A DNA stretch of 64,000 nt from Fremontodendron californicum (GCA_030761205.1 JAULJL010000032.1:22101709-22165708); one strand, 5' to 3'; shown: positions 1-13,931, counted from the stretch's first letter. Program-made: numbers and translations. Notes: generated by a model not told the origin, from the sequence alone.

Positions 1-3000
1 AATTGTAATATATTTATGTAATAAATCTATGTAATGTTACACAGATACAATTATATAGATACATAGATATATTATAATTACATAGATATATTACATGGAT
101 ATTACAATTACATAGATATATTACTGGATATTACAATTACATAGATATATTACATTAACACAATTACATAGATATAATACAATTACATAGATAATAAATA
201 AATTACACCATTATATTACAATTACATAGATATATTACAACTACACAAATTTATTACAATTACATAGATATATCTATGTAACTGTAGTATATCTATGTAA
301 TTGTAATATATTTATGTAATTGTAATATATATATCTATGTAATTGTAATATATCTTTGTGATTGCATTATCTAATGTTTTCAGTAATTCTAATGTTTTCA
401 TGTAATATCCAATATTTTCAGTAATTCTAATATTTTCAGTAATATCTCTAATACAATTACAATTACATAGATACATTACAATTATATAGATATATTACAA
501 TTACATAGATGTATTACAATTACATAGATATATTATAATTACATGGATATATTACAATTACTTAGATATATTAGAATTACATAGATTTAATATACTACAA
601 TTACATAGATATTACAATTACATATATATATATATATTACAATTACATAGATATATTATAATTACTTAAAACATTTGAATTACATAGATATAACTATGTA
701 ATTGTAATATATCTATGTAATTCTAATGTATCTACGTAATACAAAAATATATTACAATTGTAATATCTATTGTAATGTATCTATGTAATTGTAATATATC
801 TATGTAATTCTAATATATAATAATTACATAATTGTAATATCTATGTAATATATGTTTTCGAATTACATTGATATATTAGAATTACATAGATATATTACAT
901 AGATATATAGTAATATATTTATGTAATTGTAATTGTAATATATCTATGTAATTGTAATATATTTATGTAATTGTAATATATCTATGTAATTGTAATATAT
1001 TTATGTAATTGTAATTGTAATATATTTATGTAATTGTAATATATCTATGTAATTGTAATATATTTATGTAATTGTAATATATATAGTAATATTATCTATG
1101 TAATTGTAATATCTAATGTTTTCAGAAACAGTAATGTAATTTACATAGATATATTACAAATATATTACATTTACATAAATACAATTACACATAGATATAA
1201 TACAATTACATAGATAATAAATAAATTACACCAATATATTACAGTTACATAAATATATTGTAATTACACAAATATATTACAATTACATAGATATTACATG
1301 TATATATTAAAATTACTAAAAACATTAGATATTACATGTATACATTAGAATTACTGATGTAATGTATCTATGTAATTGTCATATATCTATGTAATTGTAA
1401 TATATTTGTGTAATTGTAATATATCTATATAATTCTAATGTATACATGTAATATCTAATATATATTTGTAATTGTAATATATTTGTATTCATTAATTACA
1501 TAGATATATTACAATTACTGAAAACTTACTTTTACATAGATATATTAGAATTACTGAAAATATTATATGACTATATCTAATAGTTTCTTTAATTGTAATA
1601 TATCTATGTAATTGTAAAATATTTATGTAATTGTAATATATTTGTATAATATATCTATGTAATTGCATATATTTATGTAATTGTTATATATCTATTTAGT
1701 TCTAATATATGTATGTAATTAAAACATATTTTTGTATATATTACAATTACATACATTTATTACAATTACACAAATATATTACAATTACATAGATATTTAT
1801 ATTACATAAATATATTACAAGTACATAGATATATTACAATTACATAGATATATTACAATTACATTGATATATTACAATTACATAGATACATTATAATTAC
1901 ATAGATATATTATATTATAATATATTACATAGATATATTACATAGATACATTGGATATATTACATAGATATACTATAGTTACATAGATATATTACAATTA
2001 CATAGATATATTACATAGGTACATTACAATTATATAGATATATTACAATTACATAGATATATATTACATAGATAATTGTAATATATCTATGTAATTGTAG
2101 TATATATCAATGTTACAATTACATAGATATATTACAGTTACATAGATATATTACATAGATGTATTACAATTATGTAATATATCTATGTAATTGTAATACA
2201 TCTATGTAATATATCTATGTAACTGTAATATATCTATGTAATTGTAACATTGATATATACTACAATTACATAGATATTACAATTACATAGCTATATTACA
2301 ATTACATAAATATATTACATAGATATAATTGGATATATCTATGTAATTGTAATATCTATGTAATATATCTATGTAATTGTAATATATCTAATATATCTAT
2401 GTAATTGTAATATATGTATATATATATGTAATATATTATCTATGTAATTGTAATATATATAGATATATTTATGTAATTGTAATATATATTTGTGTAATTG
2501 TATAATTGTAATAGTATATCTATGTAATTGTAATATATTTATGTAATTATAATATATCTATGTAATATATCTATGTATCTATGCAATTGTAATATATATT
2601 ACATAAATATATTATAGTTACATAGATATATTACAATTACATAGATATATTACAATAACTAATATATTACAATTACATAGATATATTACATTTATATAGA
2701 TACATTGGATACATATATTACAATTACATAGATATAATTGTAATACATTGATACAATTGCATAGATACATAGATATATTATATCTATGTAATTGTAATTG
2801 TAATAGATATATTACATAGATATATTACAATTGCATAAATATATTACAATTACATAAATATATCTATGTATCTATGTAATTCTAACATATCAATGTAATT
2901 CAAAAACATATGTTTCATAGATATATTACATAAATATATTAGAATTACATAGATATATTACAATTACATGAATATATTTACAATTACATAGATATATATA

Positions 3001-3821
3001 TTACAATTACATAGATATATTATAATTACATAAATACATTACAATTACATAGATATATTATAATTACATAGATAATATATTACAATTACATAAATATGTT
3101 ACAATTACATAAATATATTACATTAACACAATTACATAGATATAATACAATTACATAGATAATAAATAAATTACACCATTATATTACAATTACATAGATA
3201 TATTACAATTACACAAATATATTACAATTACATAGATATATCTATGTAACTGTAGTATATCTATGTAATTGTAATATATCTATGTGATTGTAATTGTAAT
3301 ATTTCTATGTAATTGTAATATATCTATGTAATTGTAATAAATATATTTATGTAATATATCTATGTAATATTACATAGATATATTACAATTACATAGATAA
3401 ATTTATACATGTAATATATCTTTGTAATTAAATTATCTAATGTTTTCAGTAATTCTAATGTATTCATGTAATATCTAATGTTTTCAGTAATTATAATATT
3501 TTCAGTAATATATCTAATACATTAATTGTAATATATTTACAATTACATGGATATATTACAATTACATAGATAAATATATACATGTAATATATCTTTGTAA
3601 TTACATTATCTAATGTTTTTCAGTAATTCTATTGTATTCATGTAATATCTAATGTTTTCAGTAATTCTAATATTTTAAGTAATATATCAAATACAGTAAT
3701 TGTAATATATTTACAATTAGAGAGATATATTACTATTACATAGATAATTATATACATGTAATATATCTTTGTAATTACATTATCCAATGTTTTTAGTAAT
3801 TCTATTGTAATATATCTATAT
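1..3821. repeat. AT-rich 19-bp satellite, strand-switching (block 1)
   Basis: The block is made almost entirely of variants of a 19-bp unit, ATTACAATTACATAGATAT, and its complement. The orientation flips repeatedly, usually at short palindromes such as AGATATATCT. Unit lengths vary through loss or gain of AT steps, and side motifs such as TAATGTTTTCAGTAATTC recur. It has longer-range order: bases 153-307 recur at 3121-3275, and a related stretch lies near 1165-1260. No coding potential is visible. Confidence 0.9.
3121..3275. repeat. Higher-order direct duplication of 153-307 inside the satellite
   Basis: Bases 3121-3275 match 153-307 almost base for base at an offset of 2968. Both contain the rare string AATAAATAAATTACACCATT and the same orientation switch (GATATATCTATGTAACTG). 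This shows multi-hundred-base segments being copied as blocks, on top of the 19-bp unit amplification. Confidence 0.8.
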
Positions 3822-4413
3822 CAATTATCATTAATAAAGGAATATTTTTCTTTCAAAAAACGAGAATGATTCGGAAAGTTTTCCAAAACTAATAAAGTTT
3901 TCTATATTTTGCCACGTTTGTTGGGGAATATAGGAAAATTTTGAATTTATAAATTCCGGATATTTTTAATTAAAAATGAAATTATTTTTCTTTAAATTGG
4001 GAATTAACTTGAAATACTAAATTTAAAATCAACTTTTACACCGAGCTTTGAGATAACACACGATTAATAAGGTACCGTTTTATACGGGCGTTTTGGGGGT
4101 GCTAATCCTTCCCCATACGTAACCGAGTCCCGAGCCCGTTTCTTTGATTTCTCTGGTTTAAAACGCAGACTTGAAATTGGTTTTAAAAATGTTTTAATTA
4201 ATTTTAAAATATTTTATAAAACCGGTTTTAATAGGTGGCCGATCACACCTAGCTAAAAAAGATTGGTGGCGACTCCATGTCTTTTTTAAGGTCATTTTCA
4301 AAACCTTCATTTTTCTATAGGAATTAAGTCGGCTTTTCCCCGGTTTTTTTAATGTCACGCTTAACGAATAATAAAGTCTTGCGATGAGACTCGTTATTTT
4401 TTAGGTTGCGACA
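3822..4413 (+). mobile_element. Tat/Ogre-like LTR, terminal 0.6-kb fragment, plus orientation
   Basis: This is the reverse complement of the first ~0.6 kb of the LTR at 24772. It ends in AGGTTGCGACA at 4413 (the CA end of the LTR) and directly abuts satellite on both sides. It contains the family's ACCGGTTTTAATAGGTGG and GGTGGCGACTCC segments. The rest of the element is absent. It faces the oppositely oriented copy that starts at 5353 across 940 bp of satellite. Confidence 0.85.
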
Positions 4414-5352
4414 ATTACAATTGTAATATATCTATGTAATTATAATTTTAATATATCTATGTCACTGTAATATATCTATGTCACTGTAATTGTAATACAC
4501 TGAATATATTAGAATTACATAGATATATTACAATTACATAAATATATTACAATTACATAGATATGTTACAATTACATAGATATATAATAATTACATAGAT
4601 ATATTAGATATATTATAATAAATTTGTAATATATCTATGTAATTGTAATATATCTTTGTAACTATATACACAGATATATTGTAATATATCTATGTAATAT
4701 ATGTAATATATATTTGTGTAATACATTGTAATATATCTATGTAATTGTAATATATTTAAGTAATCGTAATATATTTGTGTAATACAATTACAATTATATA
4801 GATATATTACATTAACAGTATTAAATATATTACAATTATATAGATATATTACATTTATATAGATATATTACAATTACTGAAAATATTAGATATTACATGT
4901 ATACATTACAATTACTGAAAACATTAGATATTACATGTATACATTAGAATTACTGAAAATATTAGATAATTGATAATTTATACATCTATGTAATTGTAAT
5001 ATATATATATATATGTAATTGTAATATCTATGCAATTGTAATATATCTATGTAATATATCTATGTAATTATAATATATTTATGTAATTGTAATATATCTA
5101 TGTAATTTTAATATATCTATGTAATATATTTATGTAATTATAATATATTTATGTAATTGTAATATATCTATGTAATTGTAATATATTTATGTAATTATAT
5201 ATCTATGTAATGTATCTATGTAATTGTAATATATCTATGTAACTGTAATATATCTATGTAATATATCTATGTAATATATTACGTATATATATATTAAAAC
5301 TACATAGATAATATATATTTATGTAATTATACAGATATATTTATGTAATTGT
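4414..5352. repeat. AT-rich satellite (block 2), between facing Tat LTR ends
   Basis: It has the same 19-bp unit as block 1 in mixed orientation, with the GTATACATTA/TTACTGAAAACATTAGAT side motif around 4870-4960. There are no genes. It is bounded exactly by two Tat LTR CA/TG termini. Confidence 0.9.
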
Positions 5353-7373
5353 TGTCGCAACCTAAAACATGACGAGTCTCATCGCAAGACTTTATTATTC
5401 GTTAAGCGTGACATTAAAAAAACCGAGGAAAAGTCAACTTAATTCCTCTAAATAAATGAAGGTTTTGAAAATGACCTTGAAAAAGACATGGAGTCGCCAC
5501 CAATCTTTTTTAGCTAGGTGTGATCGGCCACCTATTAAAACCTGTTTTATAAAATATTTTAAAAATTAATTAAAAAAATTTTAAAACCAATTTCAAGTCT
5601 GCGTTTAAACCAGAGAAATCAAAGAAACGGGTTCGGGACTCGGTTACGTGCGGGGAAGGATTAGCACCCCCACAACGCCCGTATAAAACGGTACCTTATT
5701 AATCGTGTGTTATCTCAAGTCTCGGTAAAAAATTGGTTTTAAATGTAGTATTTCAAGTTAATTCCCAATTTTAAGAAAAATAATTCCATTTTTAATTGAA
5801 AATGATTCGGAATTTATTAATTCAAAATTTTCCTATATTCCCCAACAAACGTGGCAAAATATAGAAATTTTTATTAATTTGGAAAACTTTCCGAATCATT
5901 CTCATTTTTTGAAAGAAAGATATTCCTTTATTAATGATAATTGATGATATTTCCTCCAGCAAACCCGGTAGAGAACTCATGAATTATTTTAACATGAAAT
6001 GTCCTAAGTTATATGACATATTCTAAATGAAATGACCTAGGTAACATAATATATTCTATATGGAATGTAATATCCTAAATCATATGATATATTTTAAATG
6101 AAATAAAATATCCTAAATGACATAATATATATATATCCTAAATGAAATGACCTAGGTAACATAAAATATTCTATATGAGATGAAATAATTTGAATGACAT
6201 GGCAAATACGAATGATATGGCATATAATTTAAATGATATAAAATATAAAATAATGCTATCATATAATATGCACGAAAATAAAAATGAAAATAATACTGCA
6301 TGAACATAGTATATCCTAAATAATATGACAAAAAAAATAACTAAATAAAAAGCATAGGATATCATGAAATATTCCAAATCATATAATAAATGATATAACA
6401 TAACTCAAAATCATAACAATATCATAGAAATTATCATAGCAAAAACCACATATTATATAAAATGCATGAATATGAAAAATGCAATGCATGAAAATGTATT
6501 TTTTCCTTTAATTAAAGAAATCCGTATATCTAAAACGATGACTACCTTAGGAAAATATGTCAAATTAAATATTCTAAAACCAAAATACTTTGTGATTGTT
6601 TAAAAACAATTTTGAAAAAAGCTTAGATTAAAAATGAAAAAAACTGGGTTAAACCTTTTTTAAAATGGCTCTAATTTCCTAAGTTTAAAATTCCAGGCTT
6701 GACCACCCTTAACCCGAGACTTAAAAAAACATTTTTAGAGTTTAAAAAGGTTTAAAAATTACCCTAAGTCAGTAACTAAACTTCCTAATTAGCTCCCTCT
6801 AAGTAACTTAACCAAAACAGAAAAATGATTTTCCTCCAAATTCAGTTCTGACTCAACTGTCCAGTTTTAAGCCACGATTTTGTACCCTATTTTCAAAAAT
6901 TTTAAAAATTCTGAAAAAAAATACTGGAGACTAAGGACATGTAAAAATACACGGGAAAAAATCAATTTAACTTTCGGATTAAAGATGAATGCCTAGAAAA
7001 ATCGGGAAAGTACGAGTACTGGGTGAAAAAACTGTTTTGCCAAAATACATTTTTGCCTTTGATAAAATCATTTAAAAATCAAAGTAAAAATATTTAGGAC
7101 TCACAAAATGACTCACAAGCAGTAGCTAGGACTTTTTGAAAGTTAGATAAAAATTGGCTAAGTAAAAAATTCACAAAGGTAAAATAATCAATTTGACAAA
7201 CATAAATTTTCCACAAGTGTGCTCAAGAGAGCATGACTTTGAACCATTAATTGACTTAAGTCATTAGTCAAGTGGCATGAACATGAAATACATGAAAAAA
7301 ATATAGCAAATATGATGCATGAAATGCATGAGTTTAAACCTAAATGTCATGAAAAAAATGCATGGCATCAATA
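5353..7373 (-). mobile_element. Tat/Ogre-like LTR, truncated 2.0-kb fragment, minus orientation
   Basis: It begins with the LTR terminus TGTCGCAACCT and is collinear with the LTR at 24772-29619, including the GCATGACTTTGAACCAT stretch near 7230. It stops abruptly in satellite at about 7373, roughly two fifths of the way through the LTR. No coding sequence is present. The five bases before it (ATTGT) could be one half of a target duplication, but the partner end is lost. Confidence 0.85.
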
Positions 7374-8228
7374 TAGTGTTATCTATGTAATTGTAATTAT
7401 ATCTATGTAATTGTAATATATAAATATATGTATATTTGTAATATATTTGTGTAATTGTAATATATCTATGTAATTGTAATATAATCTATGTAATTCTAAT
7501 GTATCTATGTAATTGTAATATATCTATGTAATTTAATTAGATAAAACATGTATTTTTATATATTTAATGTGTTAATATATCTATGTAATTATGATTTTTA
7601 TGTAATTATAATGTATCTATATAATTGTAATATATTTAAGTAATTGTAATATATTCGTGTAATACGTTGTAATATATCTATGTAGTTGTAATTGTAATAT
7701 ACATGTAATTGTAATTGTAATATATTTAGATATATTACAATTACATATATGTAATGTATCTATGTAATTGTAATATATTCGTGTAATACATTGTAATATA
7801 TCTATGTACTTGTAATATATTACAATTACATAGATATATTGTAATTACATAAATATATTACAATTACATAGATATATTACAATTACAATATATTTATTAC
7901 AATTACACAAATATATTACAATAACAATAGATATTTAACAATACAAGTAATAATATATTTATGTGATATAAATATCTATGTAATTGTAATATATTTGTGT
8001 ATATATTACAATTACCTACATTTATTACAATTACACAAATATATTACAATAACAATTATATTACAATTACATAGATATATTAATAAATGTAGGTAATTGT
8101 AATATATACACAAATATATTACAATAACAATTATATTACAATTACATAGATATATTAATAAATGTAGGTAATTGTAATATATACACAAATATATTACAAT
8201 TACATAGATATTTATATCACATAAATAT
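7374..8228. repeat. AT-rich satellite (block 3), left flank of solo LTR
   Basis: It is made of 19-bp unit variants. Two near-identical 80-bp pieces around 8035-8200 (ATTAATAAATGTAGGTAATTG) are tandemly duplicated. The final bases continue directly into the solo LTR target site and match satellite copies near 1.8 kb and 56.5 kb that lack the insertion. Confidence 0.9.
8224..8228. repeat. Target-site duplication AATAT, left copy
   Basis: AATAT directly precedes the LTR terminus TGTAAC at 8229 and is repeated at 10713-10717 directly after the other terminus. This is the 5-bp duplication expected from Ty3/gypsy integrase. Confidence 0.85.
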
Positions 8229-10712
8229 TGTAACATCCTGTCCGGATAATCTACCTAAAATCCGGCAGAGTTTCCTTTCTATCTCAACTATAACCCTCCT
8301 GCAAATAACACTCAATTTTATATCCTCAACCAACAGTATTTCTCAATACTATTACCACATATATCCATGCATATTCAAAAATTATTCATGATCAATTTAT
8401 TCTCAAATCAAACATATTGATCTATTGTCTCATATATTCAAATATATACAATATATCCAGAAATAAACCTATTTCAGCAAGGTTTACTAGATAAAAACAT
8501 CAAAAGACCAAATCTTCTAGAAATTTAGATATGATGCCCACCACGTCAATATACTCTTGAAGCGGAGAGTAGAGGAAGGCAGCAATCCCGACACCTAAGT
8601 GTGTCCTAAAAATGAGAAATAAGAGGAGGTGAGATATATGCATATCTCAATGAGTAGACAACATTTAAAGCGTGTGAAAACCATAATGGAAATCTGTAAA
8701 GTATAATTGACATTTTCAAAATAAATAATAATAAAACCATAATAAGTAATTCAAAGACGTAGCAAGCTTTTCAAATGTATAACAATATTAAATCAATGAA
8801 TAAAATCCGTAAAGTAATTCAAGTTTCGTATAATTGGGCTCCAACTTTCTGTCATGCACAAGAATACATCCATGAAATAACCAGGCAACATCCATGTAGG
8901 CATACTAGTAGCCGGCCCCAAAGGCCAATACCACCATAGGACGCCCCAAAGGCATATGTGTCGCTATGATGTGCCCCCAAAAGGCAAATATAACGGGATA
9001 GGGACTCTGGAGGTGGCTCCCACCACAAAGGCGTAGCACGCAGCTCCCATACCCCAGTCTAATATCACGGAATTGGGACTCTGGAGGTGGCTCCCGCCAC
9101 AAAGGCGTAGCACGCAGCTCCCGTATTCCGGTCTAATATCACGGAATGGGGACTCTGGAGGTGGCTCCCGCCACAAAGGCGTAGCACGCAGCTCCCGTAT
9201 TCCGGTCAAGGAAATAATCTCATACATTAAGTCAGGTGGAGCCAAAACCATGTACGTCAAATTCTATGTAAAATCATATTTCATAAAATCAACCAACTTA
9301 CTCGATATAATATTTCTTGAAATAAAAGTACTTTAATAACAAATCAATTCATATGATTAAATATCGTATATACCTTTAATACGTAAAAAAAATATTATGT
9401 AAAAAAAATATATATATAATTATAATTAAAAATATTTCAAATAACTATAGTTGTTGTCTACTCACAATCCTTTGGATGATCTCACTGTACACCTCGACCT
9501 GAAACTTCGGGATCCACAGGTGACGTCGGATCTACGTGGCCTAGAGATTAACAATAATTAGTATCTATACATGCTCAAAGCATTACACAATTTTTGAATG
9601 TAACTTAAGTCCCATAAATCTACCCCATATACTAATTTCTCATTCTCAAAACAACATATCCTTAATTTTTAATATCATTTCCATAATCATTTTCTCCATA
9701 ATTCAACTCCATAATCATGTCCTTATCAAATTCGTTTCTAGTATTCCATGCCTTAGAGATTTTCATAATCCATAACCATCATTTGATACTATATTTCTCT
9801 TAGGCAATAAATTCCTTAATATCAAGTTAGATTAGAAAATCATAACTTGAGTTTGGTAAGGAATTTGGAAGTGATCCCAATTGTTTTATTTCAACCAATA
9901 TATCTAATTTATGAATAAAATAACTAACTTATACAACTAGAACAAAATTTTGATCAAATTTGATAAATCCCGAAACCATGCTGAAACAGAGATCAACACA
10001 GAACAGTAAACTTCACCGAATTTTATCTTTTTAACCGCTTATCGGTTTTGGGTGATTCAAAAACCAAAATTCTCATATTGAAGTCTAGTTTCTAGGAAAA
10101 ATATTAAAAAAAGTACAAACCCTAATTTACCGAACCCAGAAAATCTGAACAGCAAGCATGCTCAGTTTCCCCTGTTTTGCTTTTTCTTCCCATTTTCTTG
10201 TTCATGCTTTCAAATCCTTTTAATTCTTACCAAGAATGAGTAAAATTCATACTTAATAGATGGATTTCAGACCTTAACATGTTTATGGAGCTATGATCTT
10301 AGCATGCCCAAGTAGATATCTAAAGAAAATGAAGAATTTATCAAGAAACTAACCTTGGATGTAATTATTGTTGAGATTTTGGTGGAATTGTTTGAAGAGA
10401 ATTTTTTTTTTTTTTTTGAGAGAGAGAGATGATGGAAGGCCGGCTGCACTTGAAGAATGAATGAAAAATGTGTAGAGTTTTCGGGAGAAAAGATGAAGAC
10501 AAGAGATATTTTTCTTGTTTTTGGGATAATTGCATATTAGTCCCTCAACTTTTTATAAATAACCATTAAGCATCTAAACTTTTTTAATATGTTCATTTTG
10601 ATCCTTTCTTCTTTTATTTCCTTCACTTATAACTTCTTACCAATTTCCAAGTTTGTCCTTAAAATTTTCGGAATTTAACTTTACATGATTATACGTAACC
10701 TCGGTTGTTACA
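8229..10712 (-). mobile_element. Solo LTR of a chromovirus (same family as 18082-20565)
   Basis: This 2484-bp element starts TGTAACATCC and ends GGTTGTTACA on the plus strand, a TG...CA LTR with the short inverted repeat TGTAAC/GTTACA. It is flanked by AATAT on both sides and has no internal region, so it is a product of LTR-LTR recombination. It has the same length as the LTR at 18082-20565, and by eye I count only about 20 differences. Orientation comes from that linked copy, where the coding region lies on the minus strand. It holds a three-copy 74-bp tandem repeat. ORFs inside it lie in that repeat and are not genes. Confidence 0.93.
9001..9207. repeat. 74-bp tandem repeat (about 2.8 copies) inside the solo LTR
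   Basis: Units start at 9001, 9075 and 9149 with GGGACTCTGGAGGTGGCTCC. It is GC-rich compared with its surroundings. The same array sits at 18854-19060 in the linked 3' LTR, so it predates both insertions. It may contribute U3 or R regulatory sites, but this is not shown. Confidence 0.85.
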
Positions 10713-10717
10713 AATAT
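10713..10717. repeat. Target-site duplication AATAT, right copy
   Basis: This is the second copy of AATAT, directly after the LTR terminus TTGTTACA that ends at 10712. Removing the LTR and one copy gives ATAAATATATTACAAGTAC, which is the uninterrupted satellite found near 1800 and 56520. Confidence 0.85.
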
Positions 10718-12290
10718 ATTACAAGTACATAGATATATTACAATTACATAGATACATTACTATTACATAGATATATTACAATTACATAGATACATTATAA
10801 TTACATAGATACATTACAATTATATATCTAAAGTTTTTAGTAACATAGATACATTACAATTACATAGATACATTACAATTACACATTAGATATATTAAAA
10901 TACATCTAATATATAATATTTTCGAATTACATTGATATATTAGAATTACATAGATACATTGGATATATATATTACAATTACATAGATATACTACAGTTAC
11001 ATAGATATATTACAATTACATAGATATATTACATAGATACATTACAATTACATAGATATATTACAATTACATATATATATATATATTACATAGATACATT
11101 ACAATTACATAGTTATATTACAATTACATAGATATATTACAATTACATAGATATATTAAAACTACATAGATGTATTATTACAATTATATAGATATATTAT
11201 ATTATATATACAATTACATAAATACATTACAATTACACATTAGATATATTAAAATACATGTAATATATAATGTTTTCAAATTACATTGATATATTATAAT
11301 TACATAGATACATTACAATTACATAGAGATATTACAATTACATAGATATATTAAAACTACATAGATATATTATTACAATTATAGATATATTATGTTATTT
11401 ATTACAATTACATAGATACATTACAATTACACATTAGATATATTAAAATACATGTAATATATAATGTTTTCAAATTACATTGATATATTAGAATTACATA
11501 GATACACTGGATATATATATATTACAGTTACATAGATAAACTACAGTTACATAGATATATTACAATTACATAGATATATTAGATAGATACATTACAATTA
11601 CATAGATATATTACATAGATATATTACAATTACATAGATATATTACAATCACATAAATATATAACAATTAATAATGTATCTATGTAATATTACATAGATA
11701 ATTTACATAAATATATTACAATTACATAGATATATTACAACTACAAAGATATATTATCTCTGTGATTATATCTATGTAATTTTATGTAATATATGTAATA
11801 TATCTATGTAATTGTAATAAATATATTTATGTAATTGTAATACATCTATGTAATTGAAATATATCTATATAATTGTAATATATCTATGTAATTGTAATAT
11901 ATACATCTATGTAATATATCTATGTAATATCTATTACAATTACATAGATATATTACATAAATACATTACAATTACATAGATATATTACAATTAAAATACA
12001 TGTAATATATATATCTATGTAATATTACATAGATATATTATAATTACGTAGATATATTACAATTGCATAAATATATTACAATAACATAGATATAGTATAA
12101 TTACATAGATATTACATGTATATAATTACATAGATATATTACAATTACATAGATATATTACAATTACATAGATGTATTTCAATTACCTAGATGTATTTTA
12201 GTTACATAGATATATTACAATTACATAGATATATTACATAGATACTTTACAATTACATAGATATATTACAATTACATAGATAATACAACA
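10713..12290. repeat. AT-rich satellite (block 4)
   Basis: It is made of 19-bp unit variants, mostly in the ATTACAATTACATAGATAT orientation at first, switching near 11.75 kb. A marker phrase (TAATATATAATGTTTTC, GAATTACATTGATATATTAG, GATACATTGGATATATAT) occurs three times (about 10.9, 11.27 and 11.46 kb). The first 330 bp are collinear with 56530-56850. There are no genes. Confidence 0.9.
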
Positions 12291-12990
12291 GTAGACACTC
12301 AATAACAGAGAATACAAGCTAAGGAAGAATGCAATAACATTAGGCACTCAATAACATTCAGTGAAATCCAAGCCAAGCTAAGCTAGAATGCAATATGTTC
12401 ATCTATGGCAAATGGAAAAGGAAAGAACAGGAAAATACAAAGTCATAATGTTTATAATCCAAATCCATTACATATAATTAAACTATTTTCTATAAAATTA
12501 AAAAATGTCCTCCCCCTTATGTTCATCTATGGGATCTTCTTCTACATGCTCATTCTCCATCTCTGGTGTGACGTCCACTCCTTCATCATCAGCTTCATTT
12601 CTAACCCAATTTGAAGCACTATGCGTATCATCTAATTCATCATCATGCATTTCTCCATTCTCTTGCTCTCTATCGAAGGATAATAGATCACCCATATCAA
12701 ATACATCCCTAAGTTTTGCATGCTTTACAAGAACCCAACCTTGATAACCTTCATCCTTAACATAGTATACTTTCTTAGCTTGTGATGCCAAAATAAAAGG
12801 ATCATGAAGTTCCACTGTGGGCTAGATGTGAAAAATTCATAAGTGTGAAACTAAACTTATCTTTCTTGCAACCTCTATTGACATCAATCCAATCACATTT
12901 AAATAACACAATCTTAAATCTACCAGAATAATTCAACTGAATGATATCTGTTAAAGCCCCGTAATAATTAACTTCTCCTTCAATAGGTAA
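12291..12990 (-). mobile_element. CACTA (En/Spm-type) transposon fragment
   Basis: This is a 0.7-kb non-satellite island with sharp satellite borders. Its only recognisable content is a DUF4216-like coding remnant (see 12498-12985). DUF4216 lies in the TNP2-associated ORFs of plant CACTA elements. No terminal inverted repeats or target duplications remain, so it is a truncated relic. Confidence 0.7.
12498..12985 (-). pseudogene. DUF4216-domain remnant of a CACTA transposon protein
   Basis: Read on the minus strand from about 12985, one frame gives a typical DUF4216 start (YYGALTDIIQLNYSG, then VLFKCDWIDVNRG and FSFTLMNFSHL). A second frame, open from 12815 to 12498, carries the diagnostic DPFILASQAKKVYYV, then an Asp/Glu-rich tail of about 60 residues. 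The two parts join only by a frameshift near 12815-12835, so the gene is broken. The catalytic DDE domain is absent. DUF4216 sits downstream of the transposase domain in CACTA TNP2 proteins and its biochemical role is unknown. Confidence 0.75.
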
Positions 12991-13318
12991 TATAGTTACA
13001 TATATATATATATATTATGTAACTGTAATATATCTATTTTGTAATATATTTGTTTTTAGTAATTACAATTACATAGATATATTAAAACTACATAGATATA
13101 TTATAATTACATAGATAAATATATTACATAGATATATTACAATTACAAAGATATATTACAATTACATAGATATATTACAATTACAATTACAAAGATATAT
13201 TAAAATTACATAGATATATTACAATTACAATTACATATATATTACAATTACAGAAAACGTTAGAATTACATATCTATTGTAATATTACATAGATATATTA
13301 CATAAATATATTTATTGG
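12991..13318. repeat. AT-rich satellite (block 5)
   Basis: It is made of 19-bp unit variants between the CACTA relic and a Tat internal fragment. I see nothing else in it. Confidence 0.88.
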
Positions 13319-13790
13319 AACTCGTTTCCAATTTTTTCTCTTTTTTTTTTACCATACATTTGAGAATTCTAAATTCTTCCTTAGTGAAATGATAATTTGA
13401 TGAGATGGGATAAAATATGAGGAAAAACCTTTCAAATTAAATATTCATGCTTGATCAAAATGGACTTTTAAAGCACGTAATGTAGGCCATGGCTCAGGGT
13501 TCAGAAAGAAAGGATAAATAGGCCCAAAATATGTGTTTGAGGGTAATCAGATCAAGGATCATTTCTTGAGGAGGAATCTCTTTGAAGCATTTGTCTCTTT
13601 TGGACTTTTCATTCCTTTTGACTTTTGCGTCTTTTCTTCTTCGTTCTTGGCTTTCAATTTGCCATGTCTTTCACATTTTTTTGCTTTCATTTTGCCCCCT
13701 TCTTTTTTTTTCCGACAGAGTGAGCACGTATTTATTCGGGGCTACATTTTCTTTGCATCTGTCTTTGAGCTAGGATTCATTACAATACAT
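13319..13790 (-). mobile_element. Tat/Ogre-like internal-region fragment (3' UTR part)
   Basis: It is collinear with about 32165-32660 in the 3' untranslated part of the Tat element at 24772-39391. They share the stretches TTAAAGCACGTAATGTAGGC and AGAAAGGATAAATAGGCCC, and both end at the GAGTGxxCxCGTATTTATTCGGGGCT segment. Orientation is inferred from that copy. Open frames here are not retained as such in the homologous copy. Confidence 0.8.
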
Positions 13791-13931
13791 CTATGTAAAT
13801 GTAATTTTATTCTTAATATTATGAAATATTTTGTACTTTCTTATAATGGTTTTTTTTATATGAAATATCTTGGATTAAATCATAAATATATCAATATTAG
13901 TAATTGAAAAATATGATAAAATTTTATTTTT
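13791..13931. other. Short AT-rich spacer, nothing recognised
   Basis: This is AT-rich sequence that starts with a satellite-like piece (TACATCTATGTAAATGTAAT) and then becomes non-repetitive. There is no gene and no clear element boundary. Confidence 0.5.

Noticed and set aside
6171..6401. Minus-strand 76-aa hydrophobic frame
   Set aside because: It lies in AT-rich AAATGAAATG repeats of a Tat LTR; the Phe/Ile/Tyr-rich product is a composition artefact.
8012..8236. Minus-strand repetitive 74-aa frame
   Set aside because: It is translated satellite (YLCNCN-type repeats) that runs over the edge of the solo LTR.
8905..9336. Frames in the solo LTR, repeated at 18758-19189
   Set aside because: They come from the 74-bp tandem repeat in the LTR and are identical in both LTRs; they are on both strands and show no domain.
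12405..12744. Plus-strand frames antisense to the DUF4216 remnant
   Set aside because: The minus strand holds the recognisable domain; these are shadows.
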